Of a DNA stretch of 64,000 nt, positions 56,088 to 64,000 are shown piece by piece. Source of the stretch: Hyphomicrobiales bacterium (GTDB taxonomy: Bacteria; Pseudomonadota; Alphaproteobacteria; Rhizobiales; Xanthobacteraceae); assembly GCA_017305455.1 (NCBI GenBank), contig JAFKKO010000112.1:62001-126000 (forward strand), in the 5' to 3' direction. How positions within the stretch are numbered: the first letter of the stretch is position 1; each line of letters opens with the position of its first letter. The position numbers and the translations under genes are program-made. The notes under the pieces are model-generated. The model did no database searches, was not told the DNA's origin, and saw nothing but the letters and a program-made list of their open reading frames with translations.

Positions 56088-58577
56088 TCAACGCTCACTG
56101 GCGAAAATCCGGATCAGCCGCGCGGGCGGCATGCGGAACAGCTTGGCCATCGGCACCGCGGCGGCGAGCAGCGCCGCCGCCATCGCAATCGCCAGCAGTT
56201 CGACAAGCTGCCAGGGGAACACATGCAGCGGAATCCGCCAGCCGAACGCCCGCACATTGACCACCGCAACGAGGCACCAGCCTACCGCAAGGCCGAGCGG
56301 CACCGCCAGCAGTGCCGTGAGCAGCGCCAGCGCCATGGTCTTGGTGAGTTCGACGGCGGATAGTCGCGGCAGCGTAATGCCCATCGCCCACAGCGGCGCA
56401 AGCTGCGGCAGACGCGCCCCCGCCAGCGTCAACAGGCTGGTGAGCAGCGCGATGGCGGCAACACCAAGTGTAAAAGCATTGAGCGCGGCGGTGACCGCGA
56501 AGGTCTTGTCGAAAATCCGTTTCGATTCCGCCTTCACTTCGGACTGATCTGCGATCTGCCGGTCGCCGAGCTGGAACGTGCTCTGAAGATCGGCAACGAC
56601 GCGCGGAATGTCCGGCGATGCGATCCGCAGCGCAAGACGCGTGCGCGGGATGTTCGGAAAGTGCTGGACCAGCGCATCACCATCCACCGCAAGCTGGCCG
56701 CGTGGATTGCCGTAATCGGCATAGATGCCGGCGATGGTCAGCGGCCAGTCGCCGGTGTCGGTCGGGACGCGGATGGTATCGCCCGGCTGCAAACCGGCGC
56801 GCCGCGACAACTGCTCGCTGACGAAGGCGGCATCGCCTTGCGCGATCCTGCGCCACGCATCGGGCGCTGCCGCAAGCAGCGGCCAGCGGCTGCGATACTC
56901 CGCATTGTCGGCAAGGCCCATCAGTTCGATGGTCTGCTCTGCCACGCGGGTCTCGGCGCGTCCGCCGGGCAGGATGGCGATCTGTTCAGACCGCTGCTTC
57001 AGCCATTGCGCAATGCTGGCGGCCTGCTCGTTGCTGGCGGCATCGAGATAGACATCGGCCATCAGGCGATCATCCAGCCACGCCACGAAAGTGGCGCGGA
57101 AGCTGCCGACCATGGTGGAGACGCCGACATTGACCGCGATCACCAGCAACAGCGCCATCAAGGCGAGCGACAGGCCGGGCAGTTGCTGGCGACTGTCGGC
57201 GAACGACCATTGCAGCAGCGGTTGTCGCCGATAGCGCGATGCCCAGCGCTCGCTCATCCGCAGCAGCAGACCGAGCATCACCGGCAGCGCGAGCGCGGCC
57301 GCCAGCAGCAACGTGCCAAGCAGGCTGAACCCGGCGCCAAGTGAATCTCCAAACAACAGACACCCGATGGCAATGGCCGCCACTGCGATAGCGAGCGCGC
57401 CCTGCCGCTTCAGCCAGCGCTGCTGCAACTCTTTCCATGCGTCGGGCTGCGCCGCGGCGAGAATGGACAGACGCTGCAACTTGATGAAGCTGGTCGCGGC
57501 GGCGGCGATTGCGCCCGCCATGGTCATGGCAAGGCCGGCGATCCACCACGCCGGTTGCAGCGTCAGTTCGCCGGGAATCTCCGCGCTGTAGAGCCCGCGC
57601 AAGGTCGCGGCGACATCGGGCAGCAGCAGCGCGGCCATGCCATAGCCCGCCAGCATGCCGAGGACGCTCCCGACCAGCGCCAGCGCCGCAAGCTCGACAA
57701 GCAGCATTGCGTTCAGCGTCTGTGCCGACACGCCGCAGGCGCGCATGGTGCAGAACATCGGCCGGCGCTGCTCGAAGGTCAGACCGATCGCGGAATTGAC
57801 GATGAACAGGCCGACGGCGAAGGACAGGAAACCGAACGCCGTGAGATTGAGATGGAAACTGTCGGTGAGCTGTTCGAGGCCAGTCTCGCTCTGCGGCGCG
57901 ACGAGGCGTAGTTGATCACCCACCACTTCAGCCAGCGGAGAAGCGGGACCGAGCGGCTGTCGCGACACCAGCAGGCGCGACACCTGACCCGGCTTCTCCA
58001 GCGCGCGTTGCGCAAGACCGATATCGACCACCAGAACGCCGGGCGCCAGTGCCGGACCGACCGCAAGCGGCGGCAGCGCTTGTCCGTTCCGCAATTGCGG
58101 CCGCTCGCTCTCGTGCAGACCGAGCAATGTGAGAGTCTCGCGCGCAACGCGGGTCTGATAGGGCGGCAGCAGGAAGGCGCGTAGCGCGTCACCATCCATT
58201 TGCGCCATCGCGCCGGCTTCCTTCGGCATGGTCAGCGGCTCGATGCCGACCAGCCGCACCGAGCGGCCATTGATCTGGACGCGCTCTTCAAGCAGCGGCG
58301 AGACCGCCCAGCCGGCACGGCGCAGCGCGACGAACAGGCTTTGCGAAAACGTCGCGCCATCCTTCGCAACCAGCGTTGCGGTGCGCGCGCCGCCAAACAT
58401 CGCCGCCGCCCGCGCATAGCTCTGCCGTGCCTGCTGGTTGAGCGCCTGCACCCCGCTCCACAATGCTGTGGCGAGAACGAGGCCGATCAGCAAGGTCGCA
58501 AGCTGCATCGGGTGTCCGCGCCAGTGACTGAGCAGCGTCTTCAACACCCAGCCGCACCGCGCAAACCCGCTGCTCAT
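56088..58577 (-). CDS. FtsX-like ABC transporter permease
   Basis: 829 residues from the ATG at 58577, which overlaps the ATPase stop as ATGA. Membrane helices occur at about 27-47, then three around 270-390, an internal pair near 440-500, and the last three around 720-820, giving two FtsX-type units separated by large periplasmic domains. This resembles the LolCE/MacB-like class that moves lipoproteins or extracts molecules from the inner membrane. The partner AttH-like protein is encoded directly downstream, suggesting transfer of a lipid-like ligand to it. Confidence 0.9.
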   Translation of the reverse strand: MSSGFARCGWVLKTLLSHWRGHPMQLATLLIGLVLATALWSGVQALNQQARQSYARAAAMFGGARTATLVAKDGATFSQSLFVALRRAGWAVSPLLEERVQINGRSVRLVGIEPLTMPKEAGAMAQMDGDALRAFLLPPYQTRVARETLTLLGLHESERPQLRNGQALPPLAVGPALAPGVLVVDIGLAQRALEKPGQVSRLLVSRQPLGPASPLAEVVGDQLRLVAPQSETGLEQLTDSFHLNLTAFGFLSFAVGLFIVNSAIGLTFEQRRPMFCTMRACGVSAQTLNAMLLVELAALALVGSVLGMLAGYGMAALLLPDVAATLRGLYSAEIPGELTLQPAWWIAGLAMTMAGAIAAAATSFIKLQRLSILAAAQPDAWKELQQRWLKRQGALAIAVAAIAIGCLLFGDSLGAGFSLLGTLLLAAALALPVMLGLLLRMSERWASRYRRQPLLQWSFADSRQQLPGLSLALMALLLVIAVNVGVSTMVGSFRATFVAWLDDRLMADVYLDAASNEQAASIAQWLKQRSEQIAILPGGRAETRVAEQTIELMGLADNAEYRSRWPLLAAAPDAWRRIAQGDAAFVSEQLSRRAGLQPGDTIRVPTDTGDWPLTIAGIYADYGNPRGQLAVDGDALVQHFPNIPRTRLALRIASPDIPRVVADLQSTFQLGDRQIADQSEVKAESKRIFDKTFAVTAALNAFTLGVAAIALLTSLLTLAGARLPQLAPLWAMGITLPRLSAVELTKTMALALLTALLAVPLGLAVGWCLVAVVNVRAFGWRIPLHVFPWQLVELLAIAMAAALLAAAVPMAKLFRMPPARLIRIFASER

Positions 58578-59230
58578 GTCAGCAATCCGTTGGCAAGATG
58601 CACCTGGCGGTCCAGCATCGCGGCAAGGCGCGTGCTGTGCGTCGCCATCAACAGGCTGCAACCGCTGCGGCGAACCAGATCACGGGTCAGATCGAGCACC
58701 GCGTCCGCGGTCGTCTCGTCGAGATTGCCGGTCGGCTCGTCCGCCAGCACCAGCTTCGGCCGGCCCGCCAGCGCGCGGCCGATCGCCACCCGCTGTTGCT
58801 GGCCGCCGGACAATTGCTCCGGATAGCGCCGCAACAGATCGCCAAGGCCGAGCCGCGCGATCAGTTCGCCCTGCCAAGCGTCATCATAAAGCCCGGCGAT
58901 CCGGGCCTGAAAGGCCAGATTATCGGCAACGTTGAGGCTGGGGATCAAATTGAACTGCTGGAATACGAGGCCGATCTCGCTGCGCCGGATCTCGGCAAGG
59001 CGGCTGTCGGGCAGCGCCGCGATGTTCTCGCCTTCAAGGACAATCTCGCCACTGTCGGCCCGGTCGAGACCCGCGATCAGATGCAGCAGCGTGCTCTTGC
59101 CGCTGCCGGATTCGCCGACCAGCGCAACGCTCTCGCGCGGCGCGACGGCAAGATCGACACCGCGCAGCACGCCGATCGTCTCGCCCGCCGCGCGATAGGT
59201 CTTTTTCAGAGCGACAACCTTCAGCACCAT
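58574..59230 (-). CDS. LolD/MacB-type ABC transporter ATPase
   Basis: 218 residues, the usual length for LolD-like ATPases. Walker A GESGSGKST is at 39-47, the Q-loop region is EIGLVFQQFNLIPSL, the signature LSGGQQQRVAIGRAL follows and Walker B is LVLADEPTGNLDE. It powers the large FtsX-like permease encoded next. The gene is first in its operon. Confidence 0.95.
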   Translation of the reverse strand: MVLKVVALKKTYRAAGETIGVLRGVDLAVAPRESVALVGESGSGKSTLLHLIAGLDRADSGEIVLEGENIAALPDSRLAEIRRSEIGLVFQQFNLIPSLNVADNLAFQARIAGLYDDAWQGELIARLGLGDLLRRYPEQLSGGQQQRVAIGRALAGRPKLVLADEPTGNLDETTADAVLDLTRDLVRRSGCSLLMATHSTRLAAMLDRQVHLANGLLT

Positions 59231-59311
59231 CGCCCGGCCCGCCTCGTCTTTCGAAAAGGAAAGGTCTGGCGCAATGCTACGGCAAACGCCGCCTTCAACA
59301 AAAGGGCGTCG

Positions 59312-60208
59312 TCACGCCCCGTTCGCGCCGGCGCGATCATTTCTCTCGGCAGAAAAATAAAGCGGCTGCAGCATTGCCCATTGCCGCGCGACGGCTTCGG
59401 GCACCCGGCTCAGACGTTGCCGCTGCATGATACGATTGAGACCGAGCTTGATGGTTGCGATATCGACCGCGCCTTTGACGCATTGCATGAGGATTCCCCA
59501 CGCCGCGGCGGGCGTTTCGCCGGAGCGGACGCCATCGCGCCAGATCGCACCCATCGAGGCGCGGCGGCCGGGCAGCATCTTGCCAAGATCGAGTTGCGGC
59601 TGACGATAGCCCAGCAGCACGTCGTCCAGCGCCGCGAAACGGCTGTTGCGATAGCTGCGAAGCATCAGATCGTGATCCTCAGCCTTGGTCAGGAGAGGAT
59701 TGTAGAGATGCTTCCGGAACCATGAGGCTTGGCCACACCAGCTTGGATGCGGCAGCGGAAAACCGACATAAGGCCGCCGCACGATGTCGGCGTGCTCCGC
59801 CGCGCATGGCAGCAGCCCGACCGGCGCGCCCTCCGCGTCGAACACCACTGCACCGCAGCCGAGCACGTCGATGGACGGCTCGCTGCGCAGGCGCTCGACT
59901 TGCCGGGCAAGGCGCTCGGGAAAACACAGATCGTCGGAATCCATCCGAGCGATATACGCGCCGGTGCAGAGCGCGATGGCCTGGTTGAGCCGCGCCGCGA
60001 GCCCCCGCCCGACCGGCTCGCGCACAAGGCGAATGCGAGGATCACCGATCCCCGCCACGATATCGGCGCTGCGATCGGTCGAGCCGTCATCGATCACGAT
60101 CAGTTCCCACGCCTCCAGCGTCTGGCGCTGGATCGAGCGAATGGTCGCCTCGACCGTCGCCGCGCTGTTGCGCATCGGCATGATGATGGAAACCAGCGGA
60201 GGATTCAC
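59312..60208 (-). CDS. Family 2 glycosyltransferase
   Basis: 298 residues from a GTG start. VSIIMPMRNSAATVEATI (6-23), VIDDGSTDRS (38-47) and the metal-binding ARMDSDDLCFPERL (87-100) are standard GT2 motifs; the acceptor half has PLPHPSWCGQASWFRK and EDHDLMLRS. Donor and acceptor unknown. The upstream gap contains a relic of a galE 3' end, so this gene now sits next to inserted or rearranged DNA. Confidence 0.92.
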   Translation of the reverse strand: MNPPLVSIIMPMRNSAATVEATIRSIQRQTLEAWELIVIDDGSTDRSADIVAGIGDPRIRLVREPVGRGLAARLNQAIALCTGAYIARMDSDDLCFPERLARQVERLRSEPSIDVLGCGAVVFDAEGAPVGLLPCAAEHADIVRRPYVGFPLPHPSWCGQASWFRKHLYNPLLTKAEDHDLMLRSYRNSRFAALDDVLLGYRQPQLDLGKMLPGRRASMGAIWRDGVRSGETPAAAWGILMQCVKGAVDIATIKLGLNRIMQRQRLSRVPEAVARQWAMLQPLYFSAERNDRAGANGA

Positions 60209-60352
60209 GAAGCCACGAGGTCCTGTGATGCAAGGTCGAGAGCCTGGATGTGACAGGCTCTATGGCACAAAAGCGAGCCACGAGGCGACAGAATATTTCA
60301 CCGCCCCGCGCGACAGCCACCCATCTTACCAGCGCGTCTCTTCATCCGTTCT

Positions 60353-60406
60353 TTATGCGAGCAATCGCTGCTTCCGCGTCAGCGCGTGGGTGACGATGGC
60401 GTCGGA
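60353..60406 (-). pseudogene. Relic of a galE 3' end
   Basis: Read on the minus strand this stretch encodes about DAIVTHALTRKQRLLA then a stop, matching the last residues of the galE at the right edge (DTIVAHALAWERRLLDVR, stop). The nucleotide match is roughly 80% over about 50 bp by eye and fades on both sides. The relic is on the same strand as that galE and lies about 3.2 kb away. Confidence 0.7.
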
Positions 60407-60424
60407 TCTATCGGCAGATCCGGA

Positions 60425-61636
60425 TCAGCTTTCCGAGTAAAACAGTCGACCGGGCCAGCCCCCCGCACTGAACGTCGCCGCACCCTTGATCCGCCAGAAC
60501 ACCTCATAGAGCAGTCGCCGCGCAGCGCGGGGGCCTCGCCTGCCGCCGAAAACAGGCACAAGGGCAGCAACGAGCAAGCTTCTGACCCAACTGATCCATC
60601 GCAGATCACGATGACGCTTGGCGAGCAGATCCAGCGCGCCTTCGGAGAGCGTCCAGGCTCGCCCTTCTTTCGCTGGCTCAAGGCGATCGAGAATTGCCGT
60701 AAAGCGGCGCGCATAGGTATGCTCCGTGCGCGTACGCAGATATCCAGCCCGCGTGATCGCATCGCGCTCCTCCGGGTGATCGAGAAAATGGCGAGCCCGC
60801 GCGATCATTTCAGCCGGCGTACTAAAGGTCGCGATCTCGTCCCCAAGCCTGTAATAACGGTCGAGCCCCGCGGCCGTTTCAGTCAACAGAAATCCGCCGG
60901 CTCCCGAAACTTCGAAATTACGCGCTTTGATCTGCCGCCCGGACATGAAATTCGGCCCCTGCGCAGCCTGCCCGCTGCCCGAAAAATTGAGAACTATCCG
61001 GGAATCGCGAAAAATTCTCGGAACGTCCCTAGCATCAACAACGCCATGTTCGGTGCCGTGGCCAAAACACTGCACGTCGATCCCCGCCTTGCGCAGCATT
61101 GCGATCCATTCGGCGCGATAGCCGTACATAGTGCCAACGAAACTGATGTCGTATCGACACTCCCGTGCCGGGCGCGGTTCGGCGAGAGCATCATCCGAGG
61201 CCGCCCATTGCGACAGGAAGACGTTCTGCATCCCAGACCGCCGTGCAGCCTCCTCCGCAGCCGGATCGGTGGTGACGTGCAGATCGACATGCGGGACGAA
61301 GAACCGCGAGACCTGCCTGAATTTCCAGGAATCGTCGGTACCCCAACTGACAATGCGTGCAGGACTGCGCGCGCGAATAAGATCAAGCGTCTCGAGCCAG
61401 ATCTCGAAGTGCATGGGTACAAGAAAGATGATGTCTGGCTGAAACTCCGCCACCCGGCGCAGCAGGGAGATGTTGAGATCGGCAAAATCCGAATGCAGGG
61501 AGCGATCGCCTGAATCGAGGAAATCAACCTCGTGCCCCAGCCGTTTGAATGCCGGCACAAAATGCACGTAGTCGTAGTTCTCGCCGCGATCCGGATTGCC
61601 GTAGGCATAACGGCTCAAGACACAAAGTATCTTCAT
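60425..61636 (-). CDS. Glycosyltransferase, CgeB/GT4-like
   Basis: 403 residues from the ATG at 61636 (GGA about 9 bp upstream). The first strand KILCVLSRYAYGN and HFVPAFKRLGHEVDFLD lead the N-terminal GT-B half. VSWGTDDSWKFRQVSRFF and YDISFVGTMYGYRAEWI match the DUF3880/CgeB-like group, and QIKARNFEVSGAGGFLLTE (with the donor Glu) is the C-terminal hallmark. It likely adds a sugar to a surface glycan. First of a three-gene block upstream of the galE relic. Confidence 0.88.
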   Translation of the reverse strand: MKILCVLSRYAYGNPDRGENYDYVHFVPAFKRLGHEVDFLDSGDRSLHSDFADLNISLLRRVAEFQPDIIFLVPMHFEIWLETLDLIRARSPARIVSWGTDDSWKFRQVSRFFVPHVDLHVTTDPAAEEAARRSGMQNVFLSQWAASDDALAEPRPARECRYDISFVGTMYGYRAEWIAMLRKAGIDVQCFGHGTEHGVVDARDVPRIFRDSRIVLNFSGSGQAAQGPNFMSGRQIKARNFEVSGAGGFLLTETAAGLDRYYRLGDEIATFSTPAEMIARARHFLDHPEERDAITRAGYLRTRTEHTYARRFTAILDRLEPAKEGRAWTLSEGALDLLAKRHRDLRWISWVRSLLVAALVPVFGGRRGPRAARRLLYEVFWRIKGAATFSAGGWPGRLFYSES

Positions 61637-61708
61637 GCGAGAGTCCAAACCCCAGAACACCGCCTCGGAATCCGAATGAATGCATAGCCCACTTGAGGCG
61701 GTCCTGCC

Positions 61709-62452
61709 TCAATCCTTGGTGAAGATATACATCCCGCAGCCATACTCCTGGCTTGCGCCAGCCTCAAGCTGCGCAACCGGATGAAACTGTCCGCGGTCAT
61801 CCACCAGCGCGAAGGCAACCTGCCGCAGGGTTCCGAACATTCCTACAACGCCGGCCGGCGCGAACACCCGATGGGCGTTGAAGGAAACCTGCTCGCGCCC
61901 GACCGGTGTGGAGAAATATAATTTTCCTCCCGGAGCCAGAACTCTTGCCAGCTCGGCGGCGGCACGCTCGCTGCCCGCCGGGTCGATCGGATCGCCATAA
62001 CGTCCCAGCCCGATATGCTCCAGCACATGCAGGCAAGACAGGGAATCGATCGAGCTATCCTGAAACGGCAGGCTGAGAATGCTTCCCCCCACGCAAAATA
62101 GACCGGGCAACGAAGCGTGGAGCGGACGGTAGTCGACGAAAACCGTCGACACGTTGGCGCTGAGAACACTCAGCACGCTGACGCTCGATCCGACATCGAC
62201 GTGAACGGCAGGCCGGGCATCCCGCAATCGGCGTGCCAGCCATGCCCCTTGATAGAAATAGTGTGGATCGAACGGCGTCGATGACGTCCAGTCGGTGAGG
62301 CAGGGATACATGTCGCGGAGTTTCGGTCGCGCCTTCGACGGCGCAAAAGCTCGATACTTCCACCAGTCACGCCAATAGCGCGGCAGGTAAAGGAAGCCGA
62401 GAAGCGGGATCGGCGTAATAAACGCTAGCACAATACGCCGGAGAAGTTTCAC
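61709..62452 (-). CDS. DUF268 domain protein (methyltransferase-like)
   Basis: 247 residues. A hydrophobic N-terminal helix (about 6-23) may anchor it. VHVDVGSSVSVLSVLS is the SAM-site-like loop, VFVDYRPLHASLPGL follows, and SIDSLSCLHVLEHIGLGRYGDP is the DUF268 signature. AELARVLAPGGKLYFSTPVG closes the core. A sugar or lipid methyltransferase role is likely but unproven. It lies between two glycosyltransferase genes on the same strand. Confidence 0.87.
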   Translation of the reverse strand: MKLLRRIVLAFITPIPLLGFLYLPRYWRDWWKYRAFAPSKARPKLRDMYPCLTDWTSSTPFDPHYFYQGAWLARRLRDARPAVHVDVGSSVSVLSVLSANVSTVFVDYRPLHASLPGLFCVGGSILSLPFQDSSIDSLSCLHVLEHIGLGRYGDPIDPAGSERAAAELARVLAPGGKLYFSTPVGREQVSFNAHRVFAPAGVVGMFGTLRQVAFALVDDRGQFHPVAQLEAGASQEYGCGMYIFTKD

Positions 62453-62479
62453 ATTGTCCTCATGCGATTGATGGTGCGT

Positions 62480-63307
62480 TTAGCTCTGTGCGCCGGAAAC
62501 TGTCTTTTGCCGACGGCGAAGCGAATCAAAAGCCGCATATAAGCCCAAATTCTCTAGACCCCGGCGAGCCATTCCGCGAGCGAAGAACATTGCGCGCATG
62601 CGCAGTTCGGCCATGGGCCCGAGATGGCCATGCTTTTGAAGTGCTCGAACGATTTCACGAACCGCCAAACCTCGACTCCGAGCGCTAATCCCTCCAGCGC
62701 GCACGTTGGTCGTAAGCAGATCAGCGTGTGCTGCTCCAACACTGGGTATGCCGCGCACAAAGAGCTCATAATCCATCGCGACCTCAAAAGAGAGATCGAA
62801 CCGCCCATAGGTCTCGAAATAGCGCCGGTGCATCAGCATACTGGGATGCGGCACGGTTTCGGCTCGGAGAAATCTGGCCCGATCATAGTCGATGATTGTC
62901 CGATACAGCAGCGCGCCAGTACCCCGGTCATACAGATCGCAGTCGCCATAGACTACATCCGGCCAATTCTTGCTATGCGCGAATTCGAGCAGGTCCGCCA
63001 GCGCCCGCGGGTGCGCCAGCGCATCGTCGGAGTTCAGGAACATCAGGTAATCGCCGCGCGCGCGATCAATTCCCTTGTTGAAGGCGTCGGCGATTCCCCG
63101 GTCAGGTTCGCTGATCCAGCCGGACAGACGATCCGCGTAGCGGCGGACGATATCGACGGTCCCATCGGTCGATGCGCCGTCGATGATCTGATAATCCAAC
63201 GTCACGTCCCGCTGGGCTAGCACGCTGACGATAGTATCCTCGACAAACTGCGCGCCATTGCGCACGCAGGTGATCACGGACACGACAGGTTCAGCGGTCT
63301 CGCTCAT
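62480..63307 (-). CDS. Family 2 glycosyltransferase (WcaA-like)
   Basis: 275 residues from the ATG at 63307, which places the first strand VSVITCVRNGAQFVEDTI at 9-26 as usual; upstream in-frame starts (GTG at about 63343, ATG at 63337) have a Shine-Dalgarno and may be used. IIDGASTDGTVDIV (41-54), EPDRGIADAFNKGI (67-80) and FLNSDDALAHP (90-100) are the donor-binding motifs. It probably serves the same glycan as its two downstream neighbours. It starts this minus-strand block. Confidence 0.9.
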   Translation of the reverse strand: MSETAEPVVSVITCVRNGAQFVEDTIVSVLAQRDVTLDYQIIDGASTDGTVDIVRRYADRLSGWISEPDRGIADAFNKGIDRARGDYLMFLNSDDALAHPRALADLLEFAHSKNWPDVVYGDCDLYDRGTGALLYRTIIDYDRARFLRAETVPHPSMLMHRRYFETYGRFDLSFEVAMDYELFVRGIPSVGAAHADLLTTNVRAGGISARSRGLAVREIVRALQKHGHLGPMAELRMRAMFFARGMARRGLENLGLYAAFDSLRRRQKTVSGAQS

Positions 63308-63556
63308 GATATGACGTTTGTCAGCGGATCGCCGCATCGGCACGCCGACAATCTCCTTCGACTTCAGATAGGCCCCCGCGCCGCACAGCGCAGGCGGAAC
63401 GAACCCGCCTGTCGACAGTCGCCGGAACCCGGCATGGAGCGCTCCCTCGCAAGGATTGCATATGGTCGCTCTTGCAACATGGAGCATGCAGCGGTGTCAA
63501 TGGGCGAAGGACATTTTGGCGGCCCCTTGCGGCCCCTGCCCATGCCGGCCAGCTTC

Positions 63557-64000
63557 TCACCGCACGTCAAGCAACCGCCGCTCCCACGCCAGCGCGTGGG
63601 CGACGATGGTGTCGAGATCGGCATAGGCGGGAGTCCAATTGAGTTCGCGGCGCAGCCTTGCCGTATCCGCGACGATGGTCGCGGGATCGCCGGGCCGGCG
63701 GGCCGCCAGGCGCACCGGGAAATCGGTGGCTGATATCCGCTTCACCGCATCGACCACCTCGCGCACCGAATATCCCTTGCCATAGCCGCAATTGAGCGTC
63801 GCGCTGTCGCCGCCACCGCGCAGATATTCCAGCGCGCTGAAATGCGCGCCGACAAGATCGGTGACATGAATGTAGTCGCGGACGCAGGTGCCGTCGGTCG
63901 TCGGGTAATCCGTGCCATAAACGTCGAGGCCGTCGCGGATGCCGAGCGCCGCCTGCACCGCGACTTTGATCAGGTGCGTCGCGGCGCGGGTCGACTGACC
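63557..64000 (-). CDS. galE: UDP-glucose 4-epimerase, C-terminal part (5' truncated by window edge)
   Basis: The frame is open to the right edge; 147 residues of the C-terminal half are visible. STRAATHLIKVAVQAALG, YGTDYPTTDGTCVRDYIHVTDL and GYGKGYSVREVVDAV match the galE at 51-52 kb residue for residue in most positions. It is a second, full-looking epimerase copy as far as seen. Its 3' end recurs as a relic at 60353-60406. Confidence 0.93.
   Translation of the reverse strand, partial: GQSTRAATHLIKVAVQAALGIRDGLDVYGTDYPTTDGTCVRDYIHVTDLVGAHFSALEYLRGGGDSATLNCGYGKGYSVREVVDAVKRISATDFPVRLAARRPGDPATIVADTARLRRELNWTPAYADLDTIVAHALAWERRLLDVR

Overview
The window is GC-rich chromosomal DNA from an alphaproteobacterium, most likely of the Bradyrhizobium/Rhodopseudomonas/Nitrobacter/Afipia group (Nitrobacteraceae). 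The basis is codon and base composition, two H-NS-like proteins of the alphaproteobacterial TWSGRG type, an OhrR-type regulator, and two kinds of dispersed intergenic palindromes that resemble ones common in that group. The genus cannot be fixed from the sequence alone. I see no tRNA, rRNA, CRISPR array, insertion sequence or phage gene.

Almost the whole window builds and exports surface polysaccharide. From 1 to 34.5 kb is a Wzy-type exopolysaccharide/capsule locus. It starts with a minus-strand operon (6.2 to 1.1 kb: C-methyltransferase, rfbF, PIG-L deacetylase, two glycosyltransferases). It continues with assorted glycosyltransferases, methyltransferases, a secreted beta-helix protein and a Wzy-like protein (6.4-13.6 kb). 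Next come a second unusual-sugar block (RfbC-like cupin, DUF4910 metallo-aminopeptidase-like protein, SDR epimerase), a ManNAcA operon (wecG-wecB-wecC), a rhamnose operon (rfbC, a fused rfbB-rfbD, rfbA), and then the export and assembly genes: Wzc-like co-polymerase/BY-kinase, Wza, a second polymerase-like membrane protein and a WbaP-like priming transferase. No Wzx flippase is visible.

Between 34.7 and 37.2 kb lie two divergent H-NS-family genes, an unknown gene and a decayed OhrR/MarR copy. From 37.4 to 48.9 kb is a second, mosaic locus of ABC-transporter (Wzm/Wzt) type with glycosyltransferases, UDP-xylose synthase and several methyltransferases, partly of lower GC. The intact OhrR gene at 49.3 kb closes it, so this island sits between two same-strand copies of one regulator. 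From 49.8 kb the sequence looks more like core genome: waaC, galE, an MsbA-like ABC exporter, an FAA hydrolase, and an AttH-FtsX-LolD type operon. It ends with three further glycan genes bounded by a galE 3'-end relic and by a second galE running off the right edge.

The most unusual signal is regulatory. Between about 6.3 and 35.7 kb nearly every promoter-bearing gap contains a sharp AT-rich block built from AATTAAAT/ATTTAAAT words, which are extremely improbable at this GC content. Gaps right of 50 kb lack them. The two H-NS genes sit at the edge of this zone and face each other across such DNA, which suggests a locus-encoded silencing or autoregulatory circuit for the exopolysaccharide.
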